Below, one piece after another: positions 36,775-45,449 of a stretch of DNA of 64,000 nucleotides. The notes below the pieces were generated by a model, which did not search any database, was not told the origin of the DNA, and saw only the letters and a list, made by a program, of their open reading frames with translations. Each line of letters opens with the position of its first letter. The stretch's first letter is position 1. Both the position numbers and the translations under genes were made by a program. This DNA is from Bacteroides fragilis (GTDB lineage: Bacteria > Bacteroidota > Bacteroidia > Bacteroidales > Bacteroidaceae). The stretch spans positions 186,001 through 250,000 of the forward strand of contig NZ_SZUU01000003.1 in NCBI RefSeq assembly GCF_019583405.1, given 5' to 3'.

Positions 36775-38349
36775 TCACCGGATGTCGGTAATCGGAGTTG
36801 CAGTGCATGCGTTCGGGGCCCGTATTCTCAGGATGTGAGCTACGGTAGGAGCTATGTGGTCGACGGTTACGGGCGTGTTGATTACGGCCGGTTTTACGCC
36901 ACTGCCCAGAAAAATAAGCGGAGACGGAATATGTGCTTTCCGGACCACTTTATGGTCGGATGTATTTTCATTGACGATGGTCCAGCCCGGCAATACGTCG
37001 ATCAACAGATCGCCCGAGCGTTTACGGTGGAAACCATTCCGTATCATTGAGATGTCCGGTGTCCAGGCCCCCAATAACAGGCGTTTACCCGAATAAACCT
37101 CGTTTACCCCACTAAACTGGATCAGGAATTCAGCGGCTTTTTCCTGAATATCTGCCAAATCCAGTTGTTTTTCTTCTATCAGTTTATGGTTGAGATAAAT
37201 TTGCTGGTCGTAGTAGGCTTCCACGTATTGTCCCTGACCGTAAGTAGCCATCAGATACATGTTCAACAGGGCCGCACAACGGTTCAGGTGGAACTCTCCG
37301 GTCGGAACCCGGTAGAGTCCCCGGTCTGCCGATTCAGTATCGGTATATCCGGTGGAAGTGATAAAGAAGACAACGTTCTGTAAGCCTACTTTCTTGTCGA
37401 TGATATCCAGCAAAGAAGCAATGCTGCGGTCGAGGCGAACGTAGGTATCCTGCATCTCCATAGCGCATTCCTGTACGCTTTTGTGAGCATAATTGCCGGC
37501 GTAATAGGTGAGTGAGAGCATGTCGGGAGTATTGTCTTTTCCCATTGTGCTCTTATCCAGAAGCTCCTCGGTCAGCAAGTTAACTTCATCGTTGATAAAA
37601 GGGCTTGTAATCAGCCGTTTGTATTTATTGATGCGGTCATCGTCAAATTTATATTTAAAGGCTGCGTCCCTCCATTCGGGTAGGAATGTGTAATTTTGCA
37701 TGGGGTGGACAGGAGTCCACGTCATATCGGCAATGCGGAAGTCTACGGCATTCCGATCGTTATATTGGCTCACCCACCATGGAAATTCACTATAATAAGT
37801 TGTTCCGCACCATTTTCCGGTAGTATTGTTGAGCCAGAATGCGCCATTTCCGGCATGTCCGGCTGCAAGAATGGCAGCGTCACGGAAGGGGGCGATAGCA
37901 TATACTAATCCTTCGTTGCGGGTAGCTATTTTGAGTTCGTCGGCAATTGTTGAGGTCAGGAGATGTGAAGGAGAAGAACTTTCATTCGTGTAATTACCCA
38001 TAAATGAAGGATCGTCTACACAACTCACGGTGCGCAGGATCGACACATCCATCCAGCGTTTACCGATGATTCCGTTGACCGAAGGAGTGGTGCCTGTATA
38101 AATGGCTGCGATGGCCGATGCGCGGTCTGTGCCACAGAAAGTATATTCGGCATTCCGGAATACGCGTCCTTCTTTCCAAAGCCGCCTGAAGCCTTTGTCG
38201 CCATACAAAGTTGAAAAAGCTTCCAGATAGTCCGTACGTAACTGGTCGATTGTAAGTCCCACCACTAATTTCGGAGTAGTGGGAAGTGGCTGGGCTTGCA
38301 GCCCGGTAAAAGTAAGTACGGTCAGTATGGAGGTTAATAGTCCTTTCAT
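36775..38349 (-). CDS. Secreted alkaline phosphatase/phosphodiesterase-superfamily enzyme
   Basis: 524 residues with a signal peptide (LLTSILTVLTFTGLQA). Start of the fold: LVVGLTIDQLRTDYL (metal-binding Asp), then TFCGTDRASAIAAIYTGTTPSVNGI, where the Thr in GTD is the likely nucleophile. Many PafA-like relatives have a PGHA-type sequence here, so this is a variant. Later GKDNTPDMLSLTYYAGNYAH (metal Asp/His), FFITSTGYTD and the terminal VDHIAPTVAHILRI complete the metal site pattern of type I phosphodiesterases. It should cleave phosphate esters in the periplasm. The start codon overlaps the stop of the DUF4105 gene (ATGA), so the two are translationally coupled. Confidence 0.88.
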   Translation of the reverse strand: MKGLLTSILTVLTFTGLQAQPLPTTPKLVVGLTIDQLRTDYLEAFSTLYGDKGFRRLWKEGRVFRNAEYTFCGTDRASAIAAIYTGTTPSVNGIIGKRWMDVSILRTVSCVDDPSFMGNYTNESSSPSHLLTSTIADELKIATRNEGLVYAIAPFRDAAILAAGHAGNGAFWLNNTTGKWCGTTYYSEFPWWVSQYNDRNAVDFRIADMTWTPVHPMQNYTFLPEWRDAAFKYKFDDDRINKYKRLITSPFINDEVNLLTEELLDKSTMGKDNTPDMLSLTYYAGNYAHKSVQECAMEMQDTYVRLDRSIASLLDIIDKKVGLQNVVFFITSTGYTDTESADRGLYRVPTGEFHLNRCAALLNMYLMATYGQGQYVEAYYDQQIYLNHKLIEEKQLDLADIQEKAAEFLIQFSGVNEVYSGKRLLLGAWTPDISMIRNGFHRKRSGDLLIDVLPGWTIVNENTSDHKVVRKAHIPSPLIFLGSGVKPAVINTPVTVDHIAPTVAHILRIRAPNACTATPITDIR

Positions 38350-39572
38350 TTAGCTTTTTTGTATGTCAGTATAAGGTTGCTTGCAGAACGTATCAGCAAA
38401 CTGAGTGCCAAAGGTAATACTGCTAAGTCGAAATTTTGTGGTATTACAGGGAAAAACGCTATAAAAAGTGTTAAAACCATGCAATTCAGCAGATGATACC
38501 TACTTTTGCGCTGCTTCCGTTCATCGTTTATGAAGAAAGGGAGGCAGAGCAGATGTCCCGGGTGAAAGACAAATAACAAGTAATTCGCCCCCACCGTGGG
38601 ATGCTCGGAGAAAAGAGCAAGGAAAGCAATAATGCATCCTGCGATACCTGCTGCGGCGAATACTGCTATATCCAGTCCCCAAAGACTTTTCTTTTTTCGC
38701 AGGCCATAGACCGTAGCTATGCCGATGCCGATAAAAAACAGAAGAGATAGGCGGATGGGGGTAAGTGTATCCCAGATGTCACTTTCTGCAGGTGCGGATA
38801 CGTCCGGTTCGCAGTCGATAATTTTTTGAGTGGCGGTCACTAACGGTCTGTTTTCGGATGCGTTAACGATGCGCGCTTTGTCAAAAGCATCCATCAGATA
38901 GAATGGTGAGAACATCATTTGTCTTTCGCTGATGGGGCGGTCGGCCTGGCTGCCGATGCAGAAGTCGATTCCGAATTGTGCCCAGGGGTGTCCTTTCGTG
39001 TATTGGTGAACAATATCTCGATAAGATTTAGTCTCGTTATTTTCGGTATATGTATTGCTGAAGAGCAGTTGGCTGCCACTTTTTTGCAGGCTCTCTTCCA
39101 CTTTGTCCCGTGGTCGGGTAGCACAATTATCGTAGAAAAAATTATAGCGGTATATCCGGTTTTCCGGGCGGTAATTTTCTTCCAGAAGGGTGATTAACTG
39201 TTGTTGTTCTTCGGCTGTCAGATTGAGCGTCTGCTGCCATACACTGCGTCCGAAGTATTCATATTCGACGGCAAAATGACGGTAATCTTCCACTCCCAAC
39301 CGGTAGTCGGCATTGCCGAGTGCAAAACGTAGCGTAAAGTTAGGGGTGTTGAAACTGAACAGGCCGTAGTTGTACACCCTATCGATACCCCGTGCCGGTT
39401 CTTCATAGCGGATGGCAGTATGTCCGAATAACGAATAGATTTCTTCCCCCGGAGCGCACGTCAGCAGGCTGATTCGGACAGAATCAGGCGAGGATGGACT
39501 CTCTGTTCCCCATGTCAGGATGGTGAAGAAAGAAAAAAATATCAGGAGCAAATGTCGCAACTTTGAGTTCAT
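38346..39572 (-). CDS. DUF4105 membrane protein
   Basis: 408 residues. Signal peptide (LLLIFFSFFTILTWG), then a periplasmic DUF4105 domain: SLFGHTAIRYE, DRVYNYGLFSFNTPNF, YNFFYDNCATRPRDKVEE. The conserved His and Cys in this order look like a papain/NlpC-type thiol active site, though this is not proven for DUF4105. The C-terminal third has about five hydrophobic helices (from residue 275). First gene of a two-gene unit with the phosphodiesterase. The -7 box lies only five bases before the ATG, so the mRNA may be nearly leaderless. Confidence 0.88.
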   Translation of the reverse strand: MNSKLRHLLLIFFSFFTILTWGTESPSSPDSVRISLLTCAPGEEIYSLFGHTAIRYEEPARGIDRVYNYGLFSFNTPNFTLRFALGNADYRLGVEDYRHFAVEYEYFGRSVWQQTLNLTAEEQQQLITLLEENYRPENRIYRYNFFYDNCATRPRDKVEESLQKSGSQLLFSNTYTENNETKSYRDIVHQYTKGHPWAQFGIDFCIGSQADRPISERQMMFSPFYLMDAFDKARIVNASENRPLVTATQKIIDCEPDVSAPAESDIWDTLTPIRLSLLFFIGIGIATVYGLRKKKSLWGLDIAVFAAAGIAGCIIAFLALFSEHPTVGANYLLFVFHPGHLLCLPFFINDERKQRKSRYHLLNCMVLTLFIAFFPVIPQNFDLAVLPLALSLLIRSASNLILTYKKAK

Positions 39573-39576
39573 GTGG

Positions 39577-39584
39577 CAAAGATA
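39577..39584 (-). promoter_or_regulatory. Promoter -7 box of the DUF4105 operon
   Basis: Reads TATCTTTG on the minus strand, ending five bases before the start codon at 39572. Transcription would begin at or next to the ATG. Confidence 0.6.
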
Positions 39585-39639
39585 CTGCTTTTGCGGGATA
39601 AAATACTCGATTAAGTGAATAAATCTGTCACTTTTTCCC

Positions 39640-39740
39640 GACCGCCGGGCTGTTTGTGTCGGAGCGCCGGGCTACAGATTGCGGAGCGCCGGGCTGCATA
39701 CATCCGACCGCCGGGCTACGGGGCCGGAGCGCCGGGCTAC
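39640..39740. repeat. Five-copy 22-bp GC-rich repeat array
   Basis: The core GCCGGGCT occurs at 39644, 39666, 39688, 39710 and 39731, i.e. 22, 22, 22 and 21 bases apart. The base before is C in every copy and the next upstream residues alternate GAC and GAG (CCGACCGCC or CGGAGCGCC). GC content stands far above the flanks. Not a CRISPR: the spacers are only about 10 bases. It lies in the 512-base gap between DUF4105 and coaX, where no convincing gene exists. The rest of the gap is a T-rich stretch plus the coaX promoter. Confidence 0.9.
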
Positions 39741-40056
39741 AAATCTTTTTGTGATAAGTTTACCGGGGATGGCATCGGCAGCGGCGGTATCTTGTTTCTT
39801 CTGTTATTGTTATGTTCTGTATTGTATTGTAGGTTTTTCTGGGTTTTTATACATACGTAAGGTGTTGTTGATCAGTGGTGAAAACCGGATGTTTGGTTTT
39901 GGGCTTTCTGCCTTTTTTTCGTATGCTTTTTCAGGTGGATTTTCTGTTTTAAAACGTGTCTCTTCAATAGCTCCTCAGGTCGTCTTTTGGGGGCTTTTCT
40001 TTGCCTCCCAATGCTTTTTTATTTCTTATTTCAGCATGCAAATAAATTTTATCCCT

Positions 40057-40064
40057 TATCTTTG
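40057..40064 (+). promoter_or_regulatory. Promoter -7 box of coaX
   Basis: TATCTTTG, about 20 bases before the GTG start of coaX. Confidence 0.7.
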
Positions 40065-40084
40065 CACCCTCAAACAGAGAGAAA

Positions 40085-40816
40085 GTGAACTTAATTATCG
40101 ATATTGGAAATACAGTAGCCAAGGTAGCGCTTTTCGACCAAGCTTCTATGGTAGAAGTTGTTTACGATTCTAATCAATCTCTGGATTGTTTAGAGGCAGT
40201 TTGCAGCAAATATAATGTTCGAAAAGCAATTGTTGCCACTGTTATAGACTTAAACGAATGTGTATTGGCTCAGTTGGCTAAGCTCCCCGTTCCCGTCTTA
40301 TGGTTAGATAGCCATACGCCGCTTCCGGTAATAAACTTGTATGAAACGCCCGAAACTCTTGGCTATGATCGGATGGCTGCTGTCGTAGCGGCCAATGATC
40401 AGTTTCCCGGTAAAGACATTCTGGTGATTGATGCAGGTACATGTATCACTTATGAATTTGTTGATTCTTTGGGACAATATCATGGTGGTAACATTTCTCC
40501 GGGACTCTGGATGCGGCTGAAAGCACTTCATCAGTTTACCGGACGTTTGCCGTTGGTTCATGCCGAAGGACGCATGCCGGATATGGGAAAAGATACTGAA
40601 ACTGCTATTCGTGCAGGTGTAAAGAAAGGGATAGAATACGAAATTGCAGGGTATATTACGGCTATGAAGCATAAATATCCTGAACTTTTGGTTTTTTTAA
40701 CGGGCGGAGATGATTTTTCTTTTGATACGAAATTAAAAAGTGTCATCTTTGCAGATAGATTTTTAGTGTTGAAAGGATTAAATAGAATATTAAACTATAA
40801 TAATGGTAGGATATAA
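40085..40816 (+). CDS. coaX: Type III pantothenate kinase
   Basis: 243 residues, GTG start. ATP/phosphate motifs of the ASKHA fold: [17 protein letters not shown] at the N-terminus, [15 protein letters not shown] (pantothenate site) and [14 protein letters not shown], then [11 protein letters not shown]. CoaX phosphorylates pantothenate, first step of coenzyme A synthesis, and is the only type in many Bacteroidota. Its end overlaps the next gene by 14 bases, so both are co-translated from one mRNA beginning at the box at 40057. Confidence 0.95.
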   Translation: MNLIIDIGNTVAKVALFDQASMVEVVYDSNQSLDCLEAVCSKYNVRKAIVATVIDLNECVLAQLAKLPVPVLWLDSHTPLPVINLYETPETLGYDRMAAVVAANDQFPGKDILVIDAGTCITYEFVDSLGQYHGGNISPGLWMRLKALHQFTGRLPLVHAEGRMPDMGKDTETAIRAGVKKGIEYEIAGYITAMKHKYPELLVFLTGGDDFSFDTKLKSVIFADRFLVLKGLNRILNYNNGRI

Positions 40817-42077
40817 ACAGACACTTTGTGCGCTTCTGCTCACGATATTATTACCCGGAGTGGCAATCGCTCAAAATAATACAAACTCTCCTTATACACG
40901 ATATGGCTATGGCCAGTTGGCTGATCAGTCATTTGCAAACAGTAAAGCAATGGGAGGGATTGCTTATGGGTTGCGCGATGGAAAACATATTAATCCGTTA
41001 AATCCTGCTTCTTATACAGCGATTGATTCGTTGACCTTTCTTTTTGACGGAGGGTTTTCGATGCAAAATACAAACTTTAGTAGTGAAGGTACTAAGTTGA
41101 ATGCGAAAAATTCAAGTTTTGACTACATAGCGATGCAGTTCCGCCTACACCAGCGCGTGGCTATGAGCATCGGTCTGTTACCCTACTCGAGTGTAGGCTA
41201 TAGTATAGCCAAGGTAGATAAGGACGTTGCGTCGGAAGAAGCACAGAATATCACTTCATTTGCCGGAGACGGAGGATTGCATCAGCTTTATGTCGGTCTG
41301 GGAGTGAAGATATTGAAAAACTTCTCTGTAGGTGCAAACGTTTCGTATTTTTGGGGAGAGATAACGCGTACGGCGCGTATTGCTTTTCCTAACAATGATA
41401 ATGCTTTTGCTTTTCAGAATGTAGACTATTTGTCCGTTCGTGACTATAAGTTGGACTTCGGTGCACAGTACACACAGCAGTTCGGTAGGAAACATGCGGT
41501 CACAGTAGGCGTAGTGTTTTCGCCCAAAAAAGATTTGCATAACGAAGCTTATGTGCAAAGAGCGACGCTTACGAACTCCAACAGCACGCAGGCTGTCGCT
41601 ACGAACACGGTCGATACGGTAGCTACTTTTGGAATGCCAAACAGCTTTGGGGTGGGACTTACGTACGAGTATGACAAACGTCTGATCGTGGGAGCTGATT
41701 TTAATTTGCAAAAGTGGGGCGACGTGACCTATATGAATCAGCCGAATGCTTTTTGTGATGCGATGAAAATTTCAGTGGGTGCCGAGTACATGCCGAGTCG
41801 TTTCTCGCGGAGTTATCTGGCGCATATCAAATACCGCGTTGGAGGATATTATTCGGAACCTTATTATAAAATAGGGGGGGAGAGAGCCTCTCGTGAGTAT
41901 GGAGTAACGGCCGGTTTGGGGTTGCCTCTTCCGGGTTCACGCTCGCTAATCAACGTTTCGGCCCAGTATATTAAAGTACATGGTCTGAAAGCCGGTATGG
42001 TAGATGAAAATACATTGCGTTTGAGCATCGGAATTACGTTCAATGAAGGTTGGTTCTTCAAACGTAAAGTTAAATAA
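40803..42077 (+). CDS. Outer-membrane beta-barrel protein (OmpP1/FadL-like)
   Basis: 424 residues. Signal peptide ([13 protein letters not shown]) followed by [17 protein letters not shown], a start typical of Bacteroidota barrel proteins. [32 protein letters not shown] resembles the N-terminal part of FadL/OmpP1 proteins. The rest alternates aromatic strands and turns and ends [20 protein letters not shown]. Probably a porin or hydrophobic-compound channel; the substrate is unknown. Overlaps coaX by 14 bases and is followed by the TPR protein gene after 45 bases. Confidence 0.7.
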   Translation: MVGYKQTLCALLLTILLPGVAIAQNNTNSPYTRYGYGQLADQSFANSKAMGGIAYGLRDGKHINPLNPASYTAIDSLTFLFDGGFSMQNTNFSSEGTKLNAKNSSFDYIAMQFRLHQRVAMSIGLLPYSSVGYSIAKVDKDVASEEAQNITSFAGDGGLHQLYVGLGVKILKNFSVGANVSYFWGEITRTARIAFPNNDNAFAFQNVDYLSVRDYKLDFGAQYTQQFGRKHAVTVGVVFSPKKDLHNEAYVQRATLTNSNSTQAVATNTVDTVATFGMPNSFGVGLTYEYDKRLIVGADFNLQKWGDVTYMNQPNAFCDAMKISVGAEYMPSRFSRSYLAHIKYRVGGYYSEPYYKIGGERASREYGVTAGLGLPLPGSRSLINVSAQYIKVHGLKAGMVDENTLRLSIGITFNEGWFFKRKVK

Positions 42078-42122
42078 CAGAGAGAATAGACGGTATTATA
42101 TAACAACTAAAATTTAGATACA

Positions 42123-43448
42123 ATGAAAATTAAAACGCTTGTGGCTGTGTTGTTTCTTTCGGCGGGAGCAACAACTGTGGTAGCACAGGACGACGCTAAT
42201 TGTAATTCGAACAGTAGTATTTCTCACGAAGCAGTGAAAGCTGGCAATTTCAAAGATGCTTATACTCCGTGGAAAGCTGTGTTGGAGAACTGCCCTACTC
42301 TTCGTTTCTATACCTTCACAGACGGTTATAAAATTCTGAAAGGGTTGCTGGGGCAGATCAAGGACAGAAACTCTGCAGAATACAAAAAGTATTTTGATGA
42401 GTTGATGAATACGCATGATCTGCGTATGAAGTATACTCAAGAATTTTTAGGAAAAGGTGTGAAAGTATCATCAGAGGACGAGGCTTTGGGAATCAAGGCT
42501 GTCGATTATATTGCCTTTGCTCCTAATATGGATGTAAATCAGGCCTATGAATGGCTGAAAAAATCAGTGGATGCTGTAAAGGCTGAATCTTCGGGAGCTA
42601 CTATATTCTACTTCCTGCAGATGTCACATGATAAGTTGAAGACAGACCCGGCTCACAAGGAGCAGTTTATTCAGGATTATCTGGCTGCATCCGAATATGT
42701 AGATGATGCTATAGCTGCTGCTGATAAAGAGAGCACGAAGAAAGCCCTTGGAGGCATCAAAGATAATTTGGTTGCCCTGTTCATCAATAGCGGTACTGCC
42801 GATTGCGAATCACTCCAAGCTATCTATGCTCCTAAAGTTGAGGCCAATCAGACAGATTTGGCTTATTTGAAAAAGGTCATAAGCATTATGAAAATGATGA
42901 AGTGTACGGATAGCGATGCTTATCAGCAAGCTTCATTCTATGTATATAAGATTGAGCCTTCAGCTGAAGCCGCTACCGGATGTGCATACCAAGCCTATAA
43001 AAAAGGAGATATAGACGCTTCCGTGAAGTTCTTTGATGAAGCTATTAATCTGGAGACTGATAATGCGAAAAAAGCGGAAAAGGCTTATGCTGCTGCCAGT
43101 GTTTTAACTACAGCTAAGAAATTGTCTCAGGCAAGAGCTTATGCTCAGAAAGCAATCAGCTTCAATGAAAACTATGGTGCTCCTTACATCCTTATTGCTA
43201 ACCTGTATGCAATGAGTCCGAACTGGAGTGATGAATCGGCTTTGAACAAGTGTACTTATTTTGCTGTTATTGACAAATTGCAGAAAGCTAAATCCGTAGA
43301 CCCGAGCGTTGCCGAAGAAGCTAACAAAATGATCAGCAGATATGCTGCTTATACTCCGCAGGCTAAAGACTTGTTTATGTTGGGTTACAAAGCCGGTGAC
43401 CGCATCACTATTGGTGGTTGGATTGGAGAGTCTACAACGATCAGATAA
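42123..43448 (+). CDS. Secreted tetratricopeptide-repeat protein
   Basis: 441 residues, signal peptide (TLVAVLFLSAGATTVVAQ). Helical repeats: HEAVKAGNFKDAYTPWKAVLENCP near the N-terminus, CAYQAYKKGDIDASVKFFDEAINLE and AKKLSQARAYAQKAISFNENYGAPYI in the last third are TPR-like. Six or more Cys in the mature chain suggest disulfides in the periplasm. No enzyme motif. Probably a scaffold protein of the envelope; it sits between a barrel protein and LptC genes. Confidence 0.8.
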   Translation: MKIKTLVAVLFLSAGATTVVAQDDANCNSNSSISHEAVKAGNFKDAYTPWKAVLENCPTLRFYTFTDGYKILKGLLGQIKDRNSAEYKKYFDELMNTHDLRMKYTQEFLGKGVKVSSEDEALGIKAVDYIAFAPNMDVNQAYEWLKKSVDAVKAESSGATIFYFLQMSHDKLKTDPAHKEQFIQDYLAASEYVDDAIAAADKESTKKALGGIKDNLVALFINSGTADCESLQAIYAPKVEANQTDLAYLKKVISIMKMMKCTDSDAYQQASFYVYKIEPSAEAATGCAYQAYKKGDIDASVKFFDEAINLETDNAKKAEKAYAAASVLTTAKKLSQARAYAQKAISFNENYGAPYILIANLYAMSPNWSDESALNKCTYFAVIDKLQKAKSVDPSVAEEANKMISRYAAYTPQAKDLFMLGYKAGDRITIGGWIGESTTIR

Positions 43449-43452
43449 ATCT

Positions 43453-44070
43453 ATGTTGCGACAACAAAGTAACGGTTTATTAAATAAAAGTTTGAGCATA
43501 ACAATTGTCTTCGGGGCAATTGTTATGCTTCTTTTATTTTCTTCCTGTGGCGGAAAAAATAAGGTGATGGCTGATGCTATTACCGAACGGGATTCTCTCC
43601 CTGTCATGGATACGCGAGGAGTAACGACTCTTATATCCGATTCCGGAGTTACGCGTTATCGGGTCAATACTGAAGAGTGGCTGATTTTTGACAAGAAAAA
43701 ACCCTCGTATTGGGCCTTTGAGAAGGGCATTTATCTGGAGCAGTTCGATTCGCTATTTCATATAGATGCGAGTATAAAGGCGGATACAGCTTATTATTAT
43801 GATCGTGACCGGCTCTGGAAGCTTATTGGAAATGTCGACATCAAGAGTCTGAAGGGGGATCATGTGACTACTGAGTTGTTATATTGGAATGAAGCCACCA
43901 AGAAAGTGTATACCGATAAGTTTGTCCGGATGGAAAAGCCGGATCAGATTATGACCGGATATGGCTTTGAATCAGACGATCAGTTTATGAAGCCGGTTGT
44001 TCATAACATATCTGGTATAGTATATATCGATGAAGATGCCGAAAAGGCAAAAACAGATTCTGTAAAGTAA
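43453..44070 (+). CDS. lptC: LPS export protein LptC
   Basis: 205 residues from the ATG at 43453, four bases after the preceding stop; upstream ATGs in this frame lie inside the TPR gene. Lipoprotein-like N-terminus (IVMLLLFSSC). The LptC/OstA-like beta-jellyroll is seen in YRVNTEEWLIFDKKKPSYWAFEKGIYLEQFD, ADTAYYYDRDRLWKLIGNV, TELLYWNEATKKVYTDKFVRM and MTGYGFESDDQF. LptC takes lipopolysaccharide from LptBFG and passes it to LptA. The LptE gene is also in this window (52262). Confidence 0.88.
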   Translation: MLRQQSNGLLNKSLSITIVFGAIVMLLLFSSCGGKNKVMADAITERDSLPVMDTRGVTTLISDSGVTRYRVNTEEWLIFDKKKPSYWAFEKGIYLEQFDSLFHIDASIKADTAYYYDRDRLWKLIGNVDIKSLKGDHVTTELLYWNEATKKVYTDKFVRMEKPDQIMTGYGFESDDQFMKPVVHNISGIVYIDEDAEKAKTDSVK

Positions 44071-44072
44071 CT

Positions 44073-45329
44073 ATGAGCATCATTATTTACCTGTTGATTA
44101 CGATGGCGTTTTCTGCTTTCTTTTCGGGAATGGAGATTGCTTTTGTTTCCGTAGACAAACTTCGTTTTGAAATGGACCGGAAAGGAGGGGTGTCATCGCG
44201 TATCCTTTCGCTATTCTTCCGGAATCCTAATGATTTTATTTCGACCATGCTGGTAGGGAATAATATCGCTTTGGTTATCTATGGTATATTGATGGCGCAG
44301 ATTATCGGCGACAATTTACTGGCCGGATGGATCACTAACCATTTTGTGATGGTACTGGTACAGACTGTGATTTCCACGCTGGTTATCTTGGTGACAGGAG
44401 AGTTTTTGCCAAAAACGCTTTTTAAGATTAATCCGAATCTGGCTCTGAACGTTTCTGCGATTCCTCTCTTTATCTGTTATGTTGTTCTCTATCCGATATC
44501 TAAATTCTCGTCGGGGATCTCTTATCTCTTTCTCCGTCTGTTTGGGGTGAAGGTGAACAAGGAAGCTTCGGCTAAAGCTTTTGGTAAGGTAGATTTGGAT
44601 TACTTTGTCCAGTCAAGCATAGACAATGCCGAAAGTGAGGAAACCCTGGACACGGAAGTGAAAATCTTTCAGAATGCACTAGACTTCTCGGCAGTCAAGA
44701 TACGCGATTGCATCGTCCCGCGGACAGAAGTGGTAGCTGTTGCATTAGATGCAACTCTTGAGGAACTTAAAAATCGGTTTGTGGAGTCAGGCATATCAAA
44801 AATAATAGTCTATGATGGTAATATAGATAATGTGGTGGGATACATTCATTCGTCCGAAATGTTTCGTAACCCGAAGGATTGGCGCGATCATGTGAAAGAG
44901 GTTCCCATAGTGCCTGAAACGATGGCGGCCCATAAACTGATGAAGCTGTTTATGCAGCAGAAAAAGACCATTGCCGTGGTAGTGGATGAATTTGGAGGAA
45001 CTTCGGGCATTGTCAGCCTTGAAGACCTTGTTGAAGAAATTTTCGGTGACATAGAAGACGAACATGACAATACTTCCTATGTTTGTAAGCAGATCGGAGA
45101 GCATGAATATGTGCTTTCGGCCCGTCTGGAAATAGAAAAAGTAAACGAAACCTTTAATTTGGAGCTTCCCGAATCCGATGACTATCTGACGGTGGGAGGG
45201 TTAATCTTGAATCAGTACCAGAGCTTTCCGAAATTGCACGAATTGGTCTCTGTCGGTAAATATCAGTTTAAGATAATTAAGGTTACAGCAACGAAAATCG
45301 AACTTGTTCGGCTGAAAGTAATGGAATAA
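44073..45329 (+). CDS. CNNM/CorC-type membrane protein (hemolysin family, GldE-like)
   Basis: 418 residues. N-terminal DUF21 domain with about four helices (from the start; FSAFFSGMEIAFVS and GNNIALVIYGI), two CBS domains (about residues 205-325; IVPRTEVVAVALDATLEEL, then KTIAVVVDEFGGTSGIVSLEDLVEEIFGDI) and a C-terminal transporter-associated CorC_HlyC domain (SARLEIEKVNETFNLELPESDDYLTVGGLI). Family members move magnesium or other ions, or in gliding relatives support motility proteins (GldE). Two bases after lptC, so co-transcribed. Confidence 0.9.
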   Translation: MSIIIYLLITMAFSAFFSGMEIAFVSVDKLRFEMDRKGGVSSRILSLFFRNPNDFISTMLVGNNIALVIYGILMAQIIGDNLLAGWITNHFVMVLVQTVISTLVILVTGEFLPKTLFKINPNLALNVSAIPLFICYVVLYPISKFSSGISYLFLRLFGVKVNKEASAKAFGKVDLDYFVQSSIDNAESEETLDTEVKIFQNALDFSAVKIRDCIVPRTEVVAVALDATLEELKNRFVESGISKIIVYDGNIDNVVGYIHSSEMFRNPKDWRDHVKEVPIVPETMAAHKLMKLFMQQKKTIAVVVDEFGGTSGIVSLEDLVEEIFGDIEDEHDNTSYVCKQIGEHEYVLSARLEIEKVNETFNLELPESDDYLTVGGLILNQYQSFPKLHELVSVGKYQFKIIKVTATKIELVRLKVME

Positions 45330-45384
45330 TGATCGATAGCTGTAATTTTTTAGCTAATAAATAGATGCATATTAGCATTTTTTG

Positions 45385-45392
45385 TATCTTCG
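45385..45392 (+). promoter_or_regulatory. Possible promoter -7 box of ppiD
   Basis: TATCTTCG, seven of eight matches to the Bacteroides consensus, about 58 bases before the start codon. Confidence 0.4.
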
Positions 45393-45449
45393 TGCGCTAA
45401 AACCAAAGATGAAGAAAATAATAATAACAAATAAATCGTATTAATCAAA

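Noticed and set aside
39640..39740. CRISPR array
   Set aside because: Repeats are too short, spacers about 10 bases and themselves similar, and no cas genes are in the window.
39615..40173. Open frames of 81 and 164 codons across the repeat array and T-rich region
   Set aside because: Their composition comes from the GC-rich 22-base repeat and a T-rich tract; no family resemblance, no start context, and they run into the coaX promoter and coaX itself.
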